From Thioglobus_B sp964403565 (GTDB taxonomy: Bacteria; Pseudomonadota; Gammaproteobacteria; PS1; Pseudothioglobaceae), in NCBI GenBank assembly GCA_964403565.1, contig CAYOFV010000008.1, positions 1-30,740 of the forward strand: 30,740 nt of DNA. Direction: 5' to 3'. This document shows, piece after piece, positions 22,200-29,984 of the stretch; position 1 is the first letter of the stretch, and each line of letters begins with the position of its first letter. Under the pieces are notes generated by a model that worked only from the letters and a program-made list of their open reading frames with translations, was not told the DNA's origin and did not search any database. Made by a program: the position numbers and the translations under genes.

Positions 22200-23018
22200 A
22201 TGAACAAATTAACTTTAATTGCATTCTCATTATCATTACCATTTATATCTGCCTGTTCGCCTTCTTTGCCAGAGTTGCCAGATATGCCCGAACTACCTGA
22301 TATGCCGGATATCATTCCAGATATGTCACTTCCTACACTATACAAGGATGATATCAACCAAGGCTCAGTACTTGAAAGATTTAAGGTTAATCAATTAAAA
22401 CTAGGGATGAGCAAAACCCAAGTGCAAGATTTAATTGGCTCTCCAAGTATTGTAGATCCGTTTCATAATAATGAATGGCAATACATAAATCATTCAATTT
22501 TGCACGAAAGAGATGATGTTAAATATTCTTTAGTATTAACTTTTGATGCTGATAAGTTGGCCAATATTGACAAATCAGGGATTAAATCTCTACCTGAGTT
22601 GACTGAGGAAGAAAAAAAGCTTGAAAACAAACGCCTTGCGGATGAAAAAGCTGCTGCCGAAGCGAAAAAAAAAGCTATTGAAGAAGCAAAAAGAATAGCT
22701 AAAGAGAAAGCATTAGAAGAACAAAGATTAAAACAAAAAGCTTTGGCTGAAGCAAAAGCAAAAGCTGATGCTGAAAAAAAACGCATAGCTAAAGAAAAAG
22801 CTTTAGCAGCAGAGGCTAAGAAGAAAGCTCAAGAAGATGAGATACGCATGGCTGTTGAACAAGCAAAAGCTCAAGCTGAAATCAAGGCAAAAGCTGATGC
22901 TGAAAAAAAACGCATAGCCAAAGAAAAACAAGAGCTTGAAGCTAAAAAATTAGCCGATGAACAAGCTAAGAAAAAAGCTCAAGAAGAGGCTAACAAGCCT
23001 TGGTATAAATTCTGGTAA
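22200..23018 (+). CDS. bamE: BamE-type outer-membrane lipoprotein with a long coiled-coil tail
   Basis: BamE is a lipoprotein of the beta-barrel assembly machine. The N-terminus has a signal and lipobox FISAC (Cys19), then a short Pro-rich repeat (ELPDMP twice). The BamE core is VNQLKLGMSKTQVQDLIGSP (64-83) and NEWQYI. Typical BamE is about 110-120 residues; this protein is 272. The extra part, from about 135 to the end, is a charged Lys/Ala/Glu helix much like the TolA stalk, closing in NKPWYKFW. It contains a 42-base direct repeat (22758-22799 and 22887-22928) with one mismatch. No strong ribosome-binding site is visible. It shares the divergent spacer with fur. Confidence 0.85.
   Translation: MNKLTLIAFSLSLPFISACSPSLPELPDMPELPDMPDIIPDMSLPTLYKDDINQGSVLERFKVNQLKLGMSKTQVQDLIGSPSIVDPFHNNEWQYINHSILHERDDVKYSLVLTFDADKLANIDKSGIKSLPELTEEEKKLENKRLADEKAAAEAKKKAIEEAKRIAKEKALEEQRLKQKALAEAKAKADAEKKRIAKEKALAAEAKKKAQEDEIRMAVEQAKAQAEIKAKADAEKKRIAKEKQELEAKKLADEQAKKKAQEEANKPWYKFW
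22758..22928 (+). repeat. Direct repeat inside the BamE tail
   Basis: Two 42-base copies (22758-22799, 22887-22928) differ at one base and are spaced 129 bases apart, so they stay in frame. They encode AKADAEKKRIAKEK. This suggests the coiled-coil grew by internal duplication. Confidence 0.8.
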
Positions 23019-23030
23019 TAAATATTTAAC

Positions 23031-23633
23031 GTGTCAGTACTTGCGGTTAACAATCTAAGTTGTCAAAGAGGATATAATCAACTATTCAGCGATCTTTCGT
23101 TTCAAGTAGATAGTGGTGATGTTATGCGCATTACTGGTACTAATGGATCTGGAAAAACCTCATTATTAAAAATCCTTGCTGGAATCAACACTCAAGAAGA
23201 AGGTGAGGTTTTACTTAATAATAACGCAGTTAGATCTGACGAATATCAAGCTGATGTTTTTTACCTTGGACATCTTAGTGCTATAAGCCATGAACTTAGC
23301 AGTATTGAAAATCTCGAATATCTATATTCTCTAAATCAAGATAATGAAAATACCGAACTAATAAACTACCTATCGGAAATTGGCCTTAAAGGCTATGGTG
23401 ATGAAAAATGTGCAAAGCTATCAGCTGGACAAAAGCGTAGAGTAATTCTTGCAGGTTTATTTGCCTCTAATGCAAAGCTATGGTTACTTGACGAACCATT
23501 TACTGCTCTTGATCCAATTGGCGTTGAAATTGTTGAAGATAGAATTCGCAACCACTGCAAAAATGGTGGAGTATGTCTATTTACCACACACCAAGATTCT
23601 GCACTAGAGAATCAAAAGGTATTGGCGTTATGA
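23031..23633 (+). CDS. ccmA: CcmA, cytochrome c biogenesis ABC ATPase
   Basis: CcmA powers release of holo-CcmE in System I cytochrome c maturation. It has 200 residues, the normal short length. Walker A is GTNGSGKT (36-43), the signature is LSAGQKRR and Walker B is LWLLDEPFTALD; YLGHLSAISHELSSIENL matches CcmA. The start is GTG at 23031, 12 bases after bamE. ccmB overlaps its stop (ATGA). Confidence 0.93.
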   Translation: MSVLAVNNLSCQRGYNQLFSDLSFQVDSGDVMRITGTNGSGKTSLLKILAGINTQEEGEVLLNNNAVRSDEYQADVFYLGHLSAISHELSSIENLEYLYSLNQDNENTELINYLSEIGLKGYGDEKCAKLSAGQKRRVILAGLFASNAKLWLLDEPFTALDPIGVEIVEDRIRNHCKNGGVCLFTTHQDSALENQKVLAL

Positions 23634-24295
23634 ATATTTATACTCAAACCTTAAAACGTGATTTGAGGATTGCAATTCGCAACCCTTCAAGTGTTATCAA
23701 CCCACTACTTTTCTTTGTAATATCAGTATCGCTATTTCCACTAGCAATTAGTCCAGAAGCATCAACTCTTTCACAAATTGCATCAGGAATTATTTGGGTA
23801 GCATCAATGCTTGCTGTACTACTATCTCTTAACTCATTGTTTCATAGTGATTTTGAAAATGGAGTTTTAGAGCAAATGTTAATCTCTCATCATTCTCTAC
23901 CTCTTCTCATTCTTGCTAAAACCGCTGCACACTGGATACTAACTGGAATACCAATTATTTTGTTATCGCCACTGCTTGGAATATTTTTATTCCTAGATAC
24001 TCAAAGTATAAAAGTATTGATGATAACTCTACTACTTGCAACACCAAGTCTTAGCCTTATTGGCAGTATTGGTGCGTCACTTATAGTTGGAATAAAAAAC
24101 TCAGGAATGTTATTGTCATTACTTATCTTGCCGTTATATATTCCAATACTTATATTTGCATCATCTGCAGTATCCCAAGCACAATTTGATATGGAGATTA
24201 CTGGGCAGTTATATTTTCTTGGATCTATATTGGTTGCAAGCCTTATTACTGCACCTTTAGTTAGTTCTATTGCTTTGAAGATTAGCCTAGAATAA
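23630..24295 (+). CDS. ccmB: CcmB, cytochrome c biogenesis ABC permease
   Basis: The membrane partner of CcmA, 221 residues with six hydrophobic segments. It begins MNIYTQTLKRDLRIAIRNPS and has the CcmB segment DFENGVLEQMLISHHSLPLL. The ATG at 23630 overlaps the ccmA stop; an in-frame ATG at 23573 lies inside ccmA and is not used. ccmC onward are absent here: metK follows, so the ccm genes are split in this genome. Confidence 0.93.
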   Translation: MNIYTQTLKRDLRIAIRNPSSVINPLLFFVISVSLFPLAISPEASTLSQIASGIIWVASMLAVLLSLNSLFHSDFENGVLEQMLISHHSLPLLILAKTAAHWILTGIPIILLSPLLGIFLFLDTQSIKVLMITLLLATPSLSLIGSIGASLIVGIKNSGMLLSLLILPLYIPILIFASSAVSQAQFDMEITGQLYFLGSILVASLITAPLVSSIALKISLE

Positions 24296-24324
24296 ATAGG
24301 TATTTACTTTTGATAATTATTAGT

Positions 24325-24330
24325 TATAAT
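24325..24330 (+). promoter_or_regulatory. -10 element of metK
   Basis: A perfect TATAAT, placing the expected transcript start close to 24337, just before the first riboswitch stem. No convincing -35 at 16-18 bp. Confidence 0.45.
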
Positions 24331-24337
24331 TATCTCA

Positions 24338-24404
24338 CAACGCTGATTTGTCCCGATTGCTAGCGTTACTACCATGAGTAGTTAAAAACAAGCTAAAGCA
24401 GGAG
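24338..24404 (+). ncRNA. SAM-II-type riboswitch upstream of metK
   Basis: Conserved SAM-II blocks appear in order: CGCTGATTT (24341-24349), ATTGCTAGCG (24356-24365) and AGCTAAA (24391-24397). Stem P1 is AACGCT/AGCGTT (24339-24344 with 24362-24367), and the 3' strand AGC...GGA can pair back to the P1 loop (GCT and TCC) as the pseudoknot. An extra small hairpin ACTAC-CATGA-GTAGT (24368-24382) sits in the third loop. Position before SAM synthetase fits feedback repression by SAM. It could be the related SAM-V subclass. Confidence 0.82.
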
Positions 24405-24444
24405 TTCTCTTAATAAAAAGAAGCCCGCTTTGTAGGGTTTTTTT
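24395..24444 (+). terminator. Possible attenuator between the SAM riboswitch and metK
   Basis: A weak terminator stem AAGCCC/GGGTTT (24421-24426 with 24435-24440) runs into a T tract. The riboswitch 3' strand AAAGCAGG (24395-24402) is complementary at 7 of 8 positions to CCCGCTTT (24424-24431), so an alternative helix would exclude both the pseudoknot and the terminator. With SAM bound, the terminator should form. Confidence 0.55.
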
Positions 24445-24464
24445 AATTTTTAGGAGAATAAAAA

Positions 24465-25598
24465 ATGATCTTTACTTCAGAATCTGTATCAGGTGGTCAT
24501 CCTGATAAAGTATGTGACCAAATCTCAGATGCCATCTTAGACGCTGCATTAGAGCAAGACAAAAACTCACGTGTTGCATGCGAAACACTTATTAAAGACA
24601 ATAATGTAGTAGTTGCAGGTGAAATTACAACTGGCGCAAATATTGATTACGAAAGAATCATTCGTAAAACTATTAACGATATTGGTTATAACGATGATGA
24701 ACTTGGCTTTAATGGCTCAACTTGTAATATCGCCAACCTTTTAGGCGAACAGTCTCAAGATATTGCCCAAGGTGTTGATGAGTATGCTGATCACGAACAA
24801 GGTGCTGGTGACCAAGGTTTAATGTTTGGTTATGCTTGTAATGCTACCGATGTGTTAATGCCTGCGCCGATTTTATATTCACATAGATTGGTACAAAAAC
24901 AAGCCGAACTTATGAAATCTGGCAAGTTGTCATGGTTACGTCCAGATGCAAAATCTCAGGTTTCATGTCATTATGATGGACATAAAATTGTAGGTATTGA
25001 TGCTGTTGTACTATCAACACAACATGATGAAGATATTAGCTTAAAAGACCTACAAGAAGCAGTAATGGAAGAAATTATCAAACCAGTTCTTCCATCTGAA
25101 TGGTTAAGTAGTGATACTAAATACCATATTAACCCTACTGGTAAGTTTGTTATCGGTGGTCCAGTTGGTGATGCTGGTCTTACTGGTCGTAAAATTATTG
25201 TAGATACTTATGGCGGTATGGCGCGTCATGGTGGCGGTGCATTCTCTGGAAAAGATCCATCAAAAGTTGATCGCTCCGCAGCGTATGCAACTCGTTATGT
25301 AGCTAAAAACATCGTAGCTGCTGGTCTTGCCGATAAATGTGAGATTCAAGTGTCATATGCTATTGGTGTAGCTGAACCAACTTCAATTAGCGTTGAAACA
25401 TTTGGTACTGGTAAAGTTGCAAATGAGGAAATTGAAGCTTTAGTTGCACAGCATTTTGATCTTCGCCCTAAAGGTTTAATTGCAATGCTTGATCTTAAAC
25501 GCCCGATATATCAACAAACTGCTAGTTATGGTCATTTTGGTAGAGAAGAAGATGATATTACTTGGGAAAAAACTGATCGCGCCCACTTGCTTAAATAA
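24465..25598 (+). CDS. metK: S-adenosylmethionine synthetase
   Basis: MetK makes SAM from methionine and ATP. At 377 residues it is normal. GGHPDKVCDQISDAILD (from residue 10), DQGLMFGYA and GGGAFSGKDPSKVDRSAAY are the three classical motifs. The ribosome-binding site TAGGAGAA is strong and placed after the riboswitch and attenuator, so translation is not directly masked by the pseudoknot. ahcY follows with its own promoter and switch. Confidence 0.98.
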   Translation: MIFTSESVSGGHPDKVCDQISDAILDAALEQDKNSRVACETLIKDNNVVVAGEITTGANIDYERIIRKTINDIGYNDDELGFNGSTCNIANLLGEQSQDIAQGVDEYADHEQGAGDQGLMFGYACNATDVLMPAPILYSHRLVQKQAELMKSGKLSWLRPDAKSQVSCHYDGHKIVGIDAVVLSTQHDEDISLKDLQEAVMEEIIKPVLPSEWLSSDTKYHINPTGKFVIGGPVGDAGLTGRKIIVDTYGGMARHGGGAFSGKDPSKVDRSAAYATRYVAKNIVAAGLADKCEIQVSYAIGVAEPTSISVETFGTGKVANEEIEALVAQHFDLRPKGLIAMLDLKRPIYQQTASYGHFGREEDDITWEKTDRAHLLK

Positions 25599-25609
25599 CA
25601 AACAATAAT

Positions 25610-25618
25610 TGGTATAAT
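25610..25618 (+). promoter_or_regulatory. Extended -10 promoter of ahcY
   Basis: TGGTATAAT has the TG-n-TATAAT form of an extended -10 and lies eight bases before the SAH riboswitch, so ahcY can be transcribed independently of metK. Confidence 0.6.
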
Positions 25619-25625
25619 AACAACT

Positions 25626-25683
25626 CGCCGAGGAGCGTTGCATTGGGAGATTCCCATCAGGCTCGGCAATCTTAACGACGCTC
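25626..25683 (+). ncRNA. SAH riboswitch upstream of ahcY
   Basis: The conserved SAH-switch segments CCGAGGAGCGTTGCA and CAGGCTCGG are present. P1 is GCCGAG/CTCGGC (25627-25632 with 25662-25667), the inner hairpin is TGGGA/TCCCA (25644-25648 with 25652-25656), and the pseudoknot is GAGCG/CGCTC (25633-25637 with 25679-25683). The class is known to turn on ahcY when S-adenosylhomocysteine builds up. The gene behind it is exactly ahcY. Confidence 0.93.
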
Positions 25684-25713
25684 ATTTTTACTTAAGTTTT
25701 ATAGGAGATAAAA

Positions 25714-27099
25714 ATGAGCAACCCTACTCTAGATAATAACGATTATAAAGTTGCCGATATGGCACTGGCTGATTACGGCCGTAAAGAAGTAGAGCTGGCC
25801 GAAGCTGAAATGCCAGCACTTATGGCACTACGTGACAAATATCGAGACTCTCAGCCATTAGCTGACGCTAAGATTCTCGGCTGTATTCACATGACAATTC
25901 AAACAGCTGTACTTATGGAAACCTTAGTTGATCTTGGTGCACAAGTGCGTTGGTCAAGTTGTAATATTTTCTCAACCCAAGATCATGCTGCAGCAGCAAT
26001 GGTAGCAGCAGATATCCCAACTTTTGCTTGGAAAGGCGAAACAGAGGAAGAATTCTTATGGTGTATTGAGCAAACCATCCTTTCTGAAGGTAAGCCTTGG
26101 GACGCAAATATGGTGCTTGATGATGGTGGTGACTTAACGCAAATGCTACATGAGAAATATCCAGAAATGCTAAACGATATTCACGGCATTAGTGAAGAAA
26201 CTACAACTGGTGTACACCGTCTGTTGGAAATGCTAGACGAAGGTTCACTGAAAGTTCCAGCAATTAATGTGAATGACTCAGTTACCAAATCAAAAAATGA
26301 CAATAAATACGGTTGTCGTCATTCACTCAATGATGCCATTAAGCGTGGTACTGATATGTTAATGTCGGGCAAAAAAGCTTTAGTTATTGGTTATGGCGAT
26401 GTTGGTAAAGGCTCAGCTCAATCATTACGCCAAGAAGGCATGATTGTTAAAGTAAGTGAGATTGATCCAATTTGTGCTATGCAGGCATGTATGGATGGTT
26501 TTGAAATTGTTTCTCCTTATGAGGGTGGTATTAATACAGGTACGGTAGAAGGTATTAATAAAGACCTACTATCAACAACTGATCTTATCGTAACCACAAC
26601 TGGCAACATTAACGTGTGCGACGCTCCAATGCTACAAAGCGTTAAACCAGGTGCTGTTGTATGTAATATTGGACACTTTGATAATGAGATCGATACACAA
26701 TATATGCGTGATAATTGGCGCTGGGATGAAGTAAAACCTCAAGTTCACCGTGTATACCGTGGTGATAACAAAAACGATTATTTAATCCTTTTGTCTGAAG
26801 GTCGTCTTGTTAACCTTGGTAATGCTACAGGTCACCCTTCAAGAATTATGGATGGCTCATTTGCTAACCAAGTACTTGCGCAAATGTATCTATTTGATCA
26901 AAAATTTGCCGACCTTCCTGAAGGTGCAAAAAATGATAATATCTTTGTAAAGGTTCTACCTAAGAAACTAGATGAAGAAGTGGCAGCTGGAATGGTTGGA
27001 GGCTTTGGCGGTGTGCTTACACAAATGACTGACGTCCAAGCTGACTATATCAATACACCTAAAGAAGGTCCGTTTAAGCCAGAAGCTTACAAATACTAA
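25714..27099 (+). CDS. ahcY: Adenosylhomocysteinase
   Basis: Splits S-adenosylhomocysteine to adenosine and homocysteine, removing the inhibitor of methyltransferases. At 461 residues it is of the long bacterial type. NAD site GYGDVGKGSA, substrate-side motifs LDDGGDLT and NVNDSVTKSKNDNKYGC, and the C-terminal Lys-Tyr (EAYKY) are present. The ribosome-binding site TAGGAGA is strong. A strong terminator follows. Confidence 0.98.
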   Translation: MSNPTLDNNDYKVADMALADYGRKEVELAEAEMPALMALRDKYRDSQPLADAKILGCIHMTIQTAVLMETLVDLGAQVRWSSCNIFSTQDHAAAAMVAADIPTFAWKGETEEEFLWCIEQTILSEGKPWDANMVLDDGGDLTQMLHEKYPEMLNDIHGISEETTTGVHRLLEMLDEGSLKVPAINVNDSVTKSKNDNKYGCRHSLNDAIKRGTDMLMSGKKALVIGYGDVGKGSAQSLRQEGMIVKVSEIDPICAMQACMDGFEIVSPYEGGINTGTVEGINKDLLSTTDLIVTTTGNINVCDAPMLQSVKPGAVVCNIGHFDNEIDTQYMRDNWRWDEVKPQVHRVYRGDNKNDYLILLSEGRLVNLGNATGHPSRIMDGSFANQVLAQMYLFDQKFADLPEGAKNDNIFVKVLPKKLDEEVAAGMVGGFGGVLTQMTDVQADYINTPKEGPFKPEAYKY

Positions 27100-27118
27100 A
27101 TTTATAAGTGGTATTTAT

Positions 27119-27147
27119 AAAAATGCGAGATTTTTCTCGCATTTTTT
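27119..27147 (+). terminator. Intrinsic terminator after ahcY
   Basis: AAATGCGAGA/TCTCGCATTT (27121-27130 with 27135-27144) with a four-base loop and a T tract: a textbook terminator that ends the metK-ahcY unit. Confidence 0.9.
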
Positions 27148-27285
27148 ATGCATTTTAAAAAAAATCCAAAATTTCATATATTTAGCTAAAAATTATCATT
27201 TTTTTAGGCAAAAACACCGTTATTTTGGGCAAAAATCAAGGAAAATCATCATCCTTATTTAATATTTTCATTTTTTTCAAAATTT

Positions 27286-28278
27286 ATGCAAGATTTAATC
27301 GATCCAATTTTCCAATCAAATAAAGACTTTAACAATGCATTTGCATCAGGCCTGGATAAAATACTAGAAAATGATGAGCTTGGTGTTTTTATCCTAGTAC
27401 TTGCCAATGCAATTTATGATGAGAATATTTGGCGAGAATTAAAACCAAAACTAATTAAAAAATTTGAGCATTTAAAAACTAAAGAATTGTCTGGCGCTGC
27501 TGATGATATTGAAGTTTTTCAAAAATTAAGTGTTATTAATCTAGATGACTTAAACACTACACAAATTAAACAAATTGGTGAATTTGAGCTTCAATACAAC
27601 CCCCTAAGAGCCTTAAGACCAAAACGCATGTCTAATGTCGTAACCAAAGGCATGAGTCAAAATTTTGATGCAAATAGTTTTAACTTTAATAAAGATTTTT
27701 TGCAAAAAGAAATGTTCTATAAAGGCAAGTTTTTTGGCAAACAAATATCTCTTTTTTACAATAAATTTCCATTTGCAAATCAACATGGTCTTGTTGTAGT
27801 CGAGCCTGAAAAACAACATCCACAACTATTAACTTATGAGCTGCATCAATTTGCTTGGATGATGGCAAATGCTATTGGACTTAGTATTAAAGGCTTTACT
27901 TTGGCTTACAATTCATATGGTGCTTATGCATCAGTTAATCATTTTCATCTGCAATGCTTTGTGCGCAACACTCCCCTGCCAATTGAAAGTGTAGAAAAGT
28001 ATGTTTTAGTTAATCACTGGTTTGGATCTGTTAATGACGCCTGGGAATTTATAGAGGCTTTGCATCGTGATGAGCAACCATACAATTTAATTTATAGAGA
28101 AAATAAGATTTTAATTATTGTGCGTAAACGTCAAGACGACTACAAACACTCAGACTGGACTGCAGGGTATGCTTGGTACGAAGCGTGTGGCGGTGTATCA
28201 CTATCTTCTATCAACAACTTTAACAACCTTGAAGAACAAGACCTTAAAGCTGAACTTGAAAAATTAAAAGTTGAGTAG
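27286..28278 (+). CDS. HIT-superfamily nucleotide-sugar phosphorylase-like protein
   Basis: It has 330 residues. The segment SVNHFHLQCF (His219, His221, Gln223) is a HIT-type active site with HxHxQ, as in branched HIT enzymes that attack through His. Upstream are FELQYNPLRALRPKRMSNV and FNFNKDFLQKEMF, which recall the GDP-sugar phosphorylases (VTC2/GDPGP1) and, less closely, Ap4A phosphorylase and GalT. The following NTPLPIESV also fits the VTC2 layout. The substrate is not determined from this. It stands alone between two terminators, so it is monocistronic. A 186-base AT-rich leader precedes it, with nothing clear beyond the ahcY terminator. Confidence 0.65.
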   Translation: MQDLIDPIFQSNKDFNNAFASGLDKILENDELGVFILVLANAIYDENIWRELKPKLIKKFEHLKTKELSGAADDIEVFQKLSVINLDDLNTTQIKQIGEFELQYNPLRALRPKRMSNVVTKGMSQNFDANSFNFNKDFLQKEMFYKGKFFGKQISLFYNKFPFANQHGLVVVEPEKQHPQLLTYELHQFAWMMANAIGLSIKGFTLAYNSYGAYASVNHFHLQCFVRNTPLPIESVEKYVLVNHWFGSVNDAWEFIEALHRDEQPYNLIYRENKILIIVRKRQDDYKHSDWTAGYAWYEACGGVSLSSINNFNNLEEQDLKAELEKLKVE

Positions 28279-28287
28279 ATTTATAAT

Positions 28288-28311
28288 TTACTAATTTAGT
28301 AAATTTTTTCA
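28288..28311 (+). terminator. Terminator after the HIT-family gene
   Basis: AATTTACTAA-TTTAGTAAATT-type stem of about nine A-T pairs followed by TTTTTT. AT-only, so weak in strength, but well placed ten bases after the stop. Confidence 0.6.
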
Positions 28312-28324
28312 AAAATCGTTTTTT

Positions 28325-28434
28325 TTTTTTGATAGAATAGCCTATATCAAAAAATGTTATATCTCCATATTAGTCGTTTTTTGATATTTTAGGGATTTGA
28401 CTCATTCTTCTCAAAAATCCAAGCAAATCCCTAA
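28325..28434 (+). promoter_or_regulatory. Structured leader before glyQ
   Basis: TTTTTTGATA occurs at 28325-28334 and 28377-28386, and its complement TATCAAAAAA at 28345-28354 between them, so two hairpins exclude each other. An 11-bp perfect inverted repeat TTAGGGATTTG/CAAATCCCTAA (28389-28399 with 28424-28434) follows. No T-box features are present. Role unknown. Confidence 0.4.
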
Positions 28435-28514
28435 TTCCAAATACTCTACTCTAAATAGCTTTATATAGCTAAATTGATGCGGTAAAATTTTGTTATTTCT
28501 TCAAGCAAAATGCT

Positions 28515-29411
28515 ATGTCAATTTCTGATCTAGATGCGACTGCATCATTTCAAAACTTAATTTTAAAACTACAATCTTTTTGGGCGGAAAAAGGCTGCGC
28601 TTTATTACAACCATTTGACATGGAAATGGGTGCTGGAACTTTTCATCCTGCTACGTTTTTAAGGGCAATTGGACCAGAACCTTGGAAAACTGCTTACGTT
28701 CAACCGTCGCGTCGTCCAACTGATGGTCGTTATGGTGAAAATCCAAACCGCTTACAACATTACTATCAATTTCAAGTAATTCTCAAACCATCTCCAAGTG
28801 ATATTCAAGATTTATATCTAGAGTCTTTGGCTGAAATTGGTATTGATCTAACTAAACATGATGTTAGATTTGTTGAGGATAATTGGGAATCTCCAACTCT
28901 TGGAGCTTGGGGTCTTGGCTGGGAAGTGTGGCTAAACGGCATGGAAGTTTCACAATTTACTTATTTTCAGCAAGTTGGTGGATTAGCTTGTAAGCCTGTA
29001 TCTGGTGAACTTACGTATGGCCTTGAAAGACTAGCTATGTATCTTCAGGGTGTTGATTCAGTATTTGATTTAGTTTGGGTTGATGGCGTTACTTATGGTG
29101 ATGTATTTCATCAAAATGAAGTAGAGCAATCAAAATACAATTTTGAAATTGCTGATACTGAAGTATTGTTTAGACAATTTGATGAAGCTGAAGATATGAA
29201 TCAAAAACTTATTGATCAAGCCTTGCCTTACCCTGCTTACGAACAAGTAATGAAGGCGTCACACCTATTTAATCTACTTGATGCACGTCATGCTATTAGT
29301 GTAACTGATAGGGCCAGATTTATTCGCCGAATTCGCTCAATGAGTCAAAAAGTAGCACAAGCATATTACGACTCACGTGAAGCTCTTGGGTTTCCAATGG
29401 TTGATAAATAA
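28515..29411 (+). CDS. glyQ: Glycyl-tRNA synthetase alpha subunit
   Basis: The catalytic alpha subunit; it pairs with GlyS. At 298 residues it is full length. GCALLQPFDMEMGAGTFHPA, GRYGENPNRLQHYYQFQVIL and SGELTYGLERLAMYLQGV are its class II motifs. It is located 15 kb from glyS on the opposite strand, so stoichiometry cannot be set by an operon. The DedA-type gene starts right at its end with no gap. Confidence 0.98.
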   Translation: MSISDLDATASFQNLILKLQSFWAEKGCALLQPFDMEMGAGTFHPATFLRAIGPEPWKTAYVQPSRRPTDGRYGENPNRLQHYYQFQVILKPSPSDIQDLYLESLAEIGIDLTKHDVRFVEDNWESPTLGAWGLGWEVWLNGMEVSQFTYFQQVGGLACKPVSGELTYGLERLAMYLQGVDSVFDLVWVDGVTYGDVFHQNEVEQSKYNFEIADTEVLFRQFDEAEDMNQKLIDQALPYPAYEQVMKASHLFNLLDARHAISVTDRARFIRRIRSMSQKVAQAYYDSREALGFPMVDK

Positions 29412-29984
29412 ATGGATTTTTTCTCGCAACTATATTTAAGAATCCTATCTTGGGCTGAAAGCAAATATGCTATTTACTATCTATCTGTAGTATCTACTCT
29501 GGAGGCGTTTGTATTGCCATATCCACCACCTGATGTTTTGTTGGCACCAATGTCGTTAAAAGCTCCACATAAGGCTTATTACTTTGCATTTATTACCACT
29601 ATATTTTCTGTTATTGGTGGTCTTGTTGGTTATTTCCTTGGTGAAATATTATTACAATTTCTACTTGGGTATGACTTAGTAAGTGCTGAAAATATTAAAA
29701 CTGTAGAAGGCTTCTTTGAAAAATATGGGTTTTGGGTTGTAGGAGTTGCGGCCTTTAGTCCAATCCCGTATAAACTTGCAACTATCAGTGCTGGCACTAT
29801 GGGAATGGCACTACTACCATTTATACTAATTTCTTTTATTGCTCGAGGCGCTAGATACTTCTTAGTTGCATCTTTGGTTAAAGCCTATGGTGATAAATGC
29901 GATAGATGGCTACAAAAATATATCGATAGACTTGGATATATTCTTATTGTGGTAATTATTATTGGCGCTTGGTATGCTAGTTAA
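29412..29984 (+). CDS. DedA/YqaA-family membrane protein (VTT domain)
   Basis: It has 190 residues and about five hydrophobic segments. STLEAFVLPYPPPDVLLAPM and GVAAFSPIPYKLATISAGTM followed by an Arg (IARGARYF) are the re-entrant-loop signatures of the YqaA branch of the SNARE-associated/DedA family, linked to membrane lipid flipping. It follows glyQ immediately and overlaps the next lipoprotein gene by 11 bases, so the three are one unit. Confidence 0.88.
   Translation: MDFFSQLYLRILSWAESKYAIYYLSVVSTLEAFVLPYPPPDVLLAPMSLKAPHKAYYFAFITTIFSVIGGLVGYFLGEILLQFLLGYDLVSAENIKTVEGFFEKYGFWVVGVAAFSPIPYKLATISAGTMGMALLPFILISFIARGARYFLVASLVKAYGDKCDRWLQKYIDRLGYILIVVIIIGAWYAS

Noticed and set aside
22490..22786. 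Minus-strand Ser/Phe/Ala frame opposite bamE
   Set aside because: Mirror of the charged coiled-coil tail, as for tolA.
27100..27285. A regulatory element in the AT-rich interval after ahcY
   Set aside because: Beyond the terminator only low-complexity A/T runs and a short repeated GGCAAAAA are visible, which is not enough to support a call.
28321..28514. T-box leader before glyQ
   Set aside because: No T-box sequence or specifier-loop architecture is seen, and T-boxes are characteristic of other phyla.
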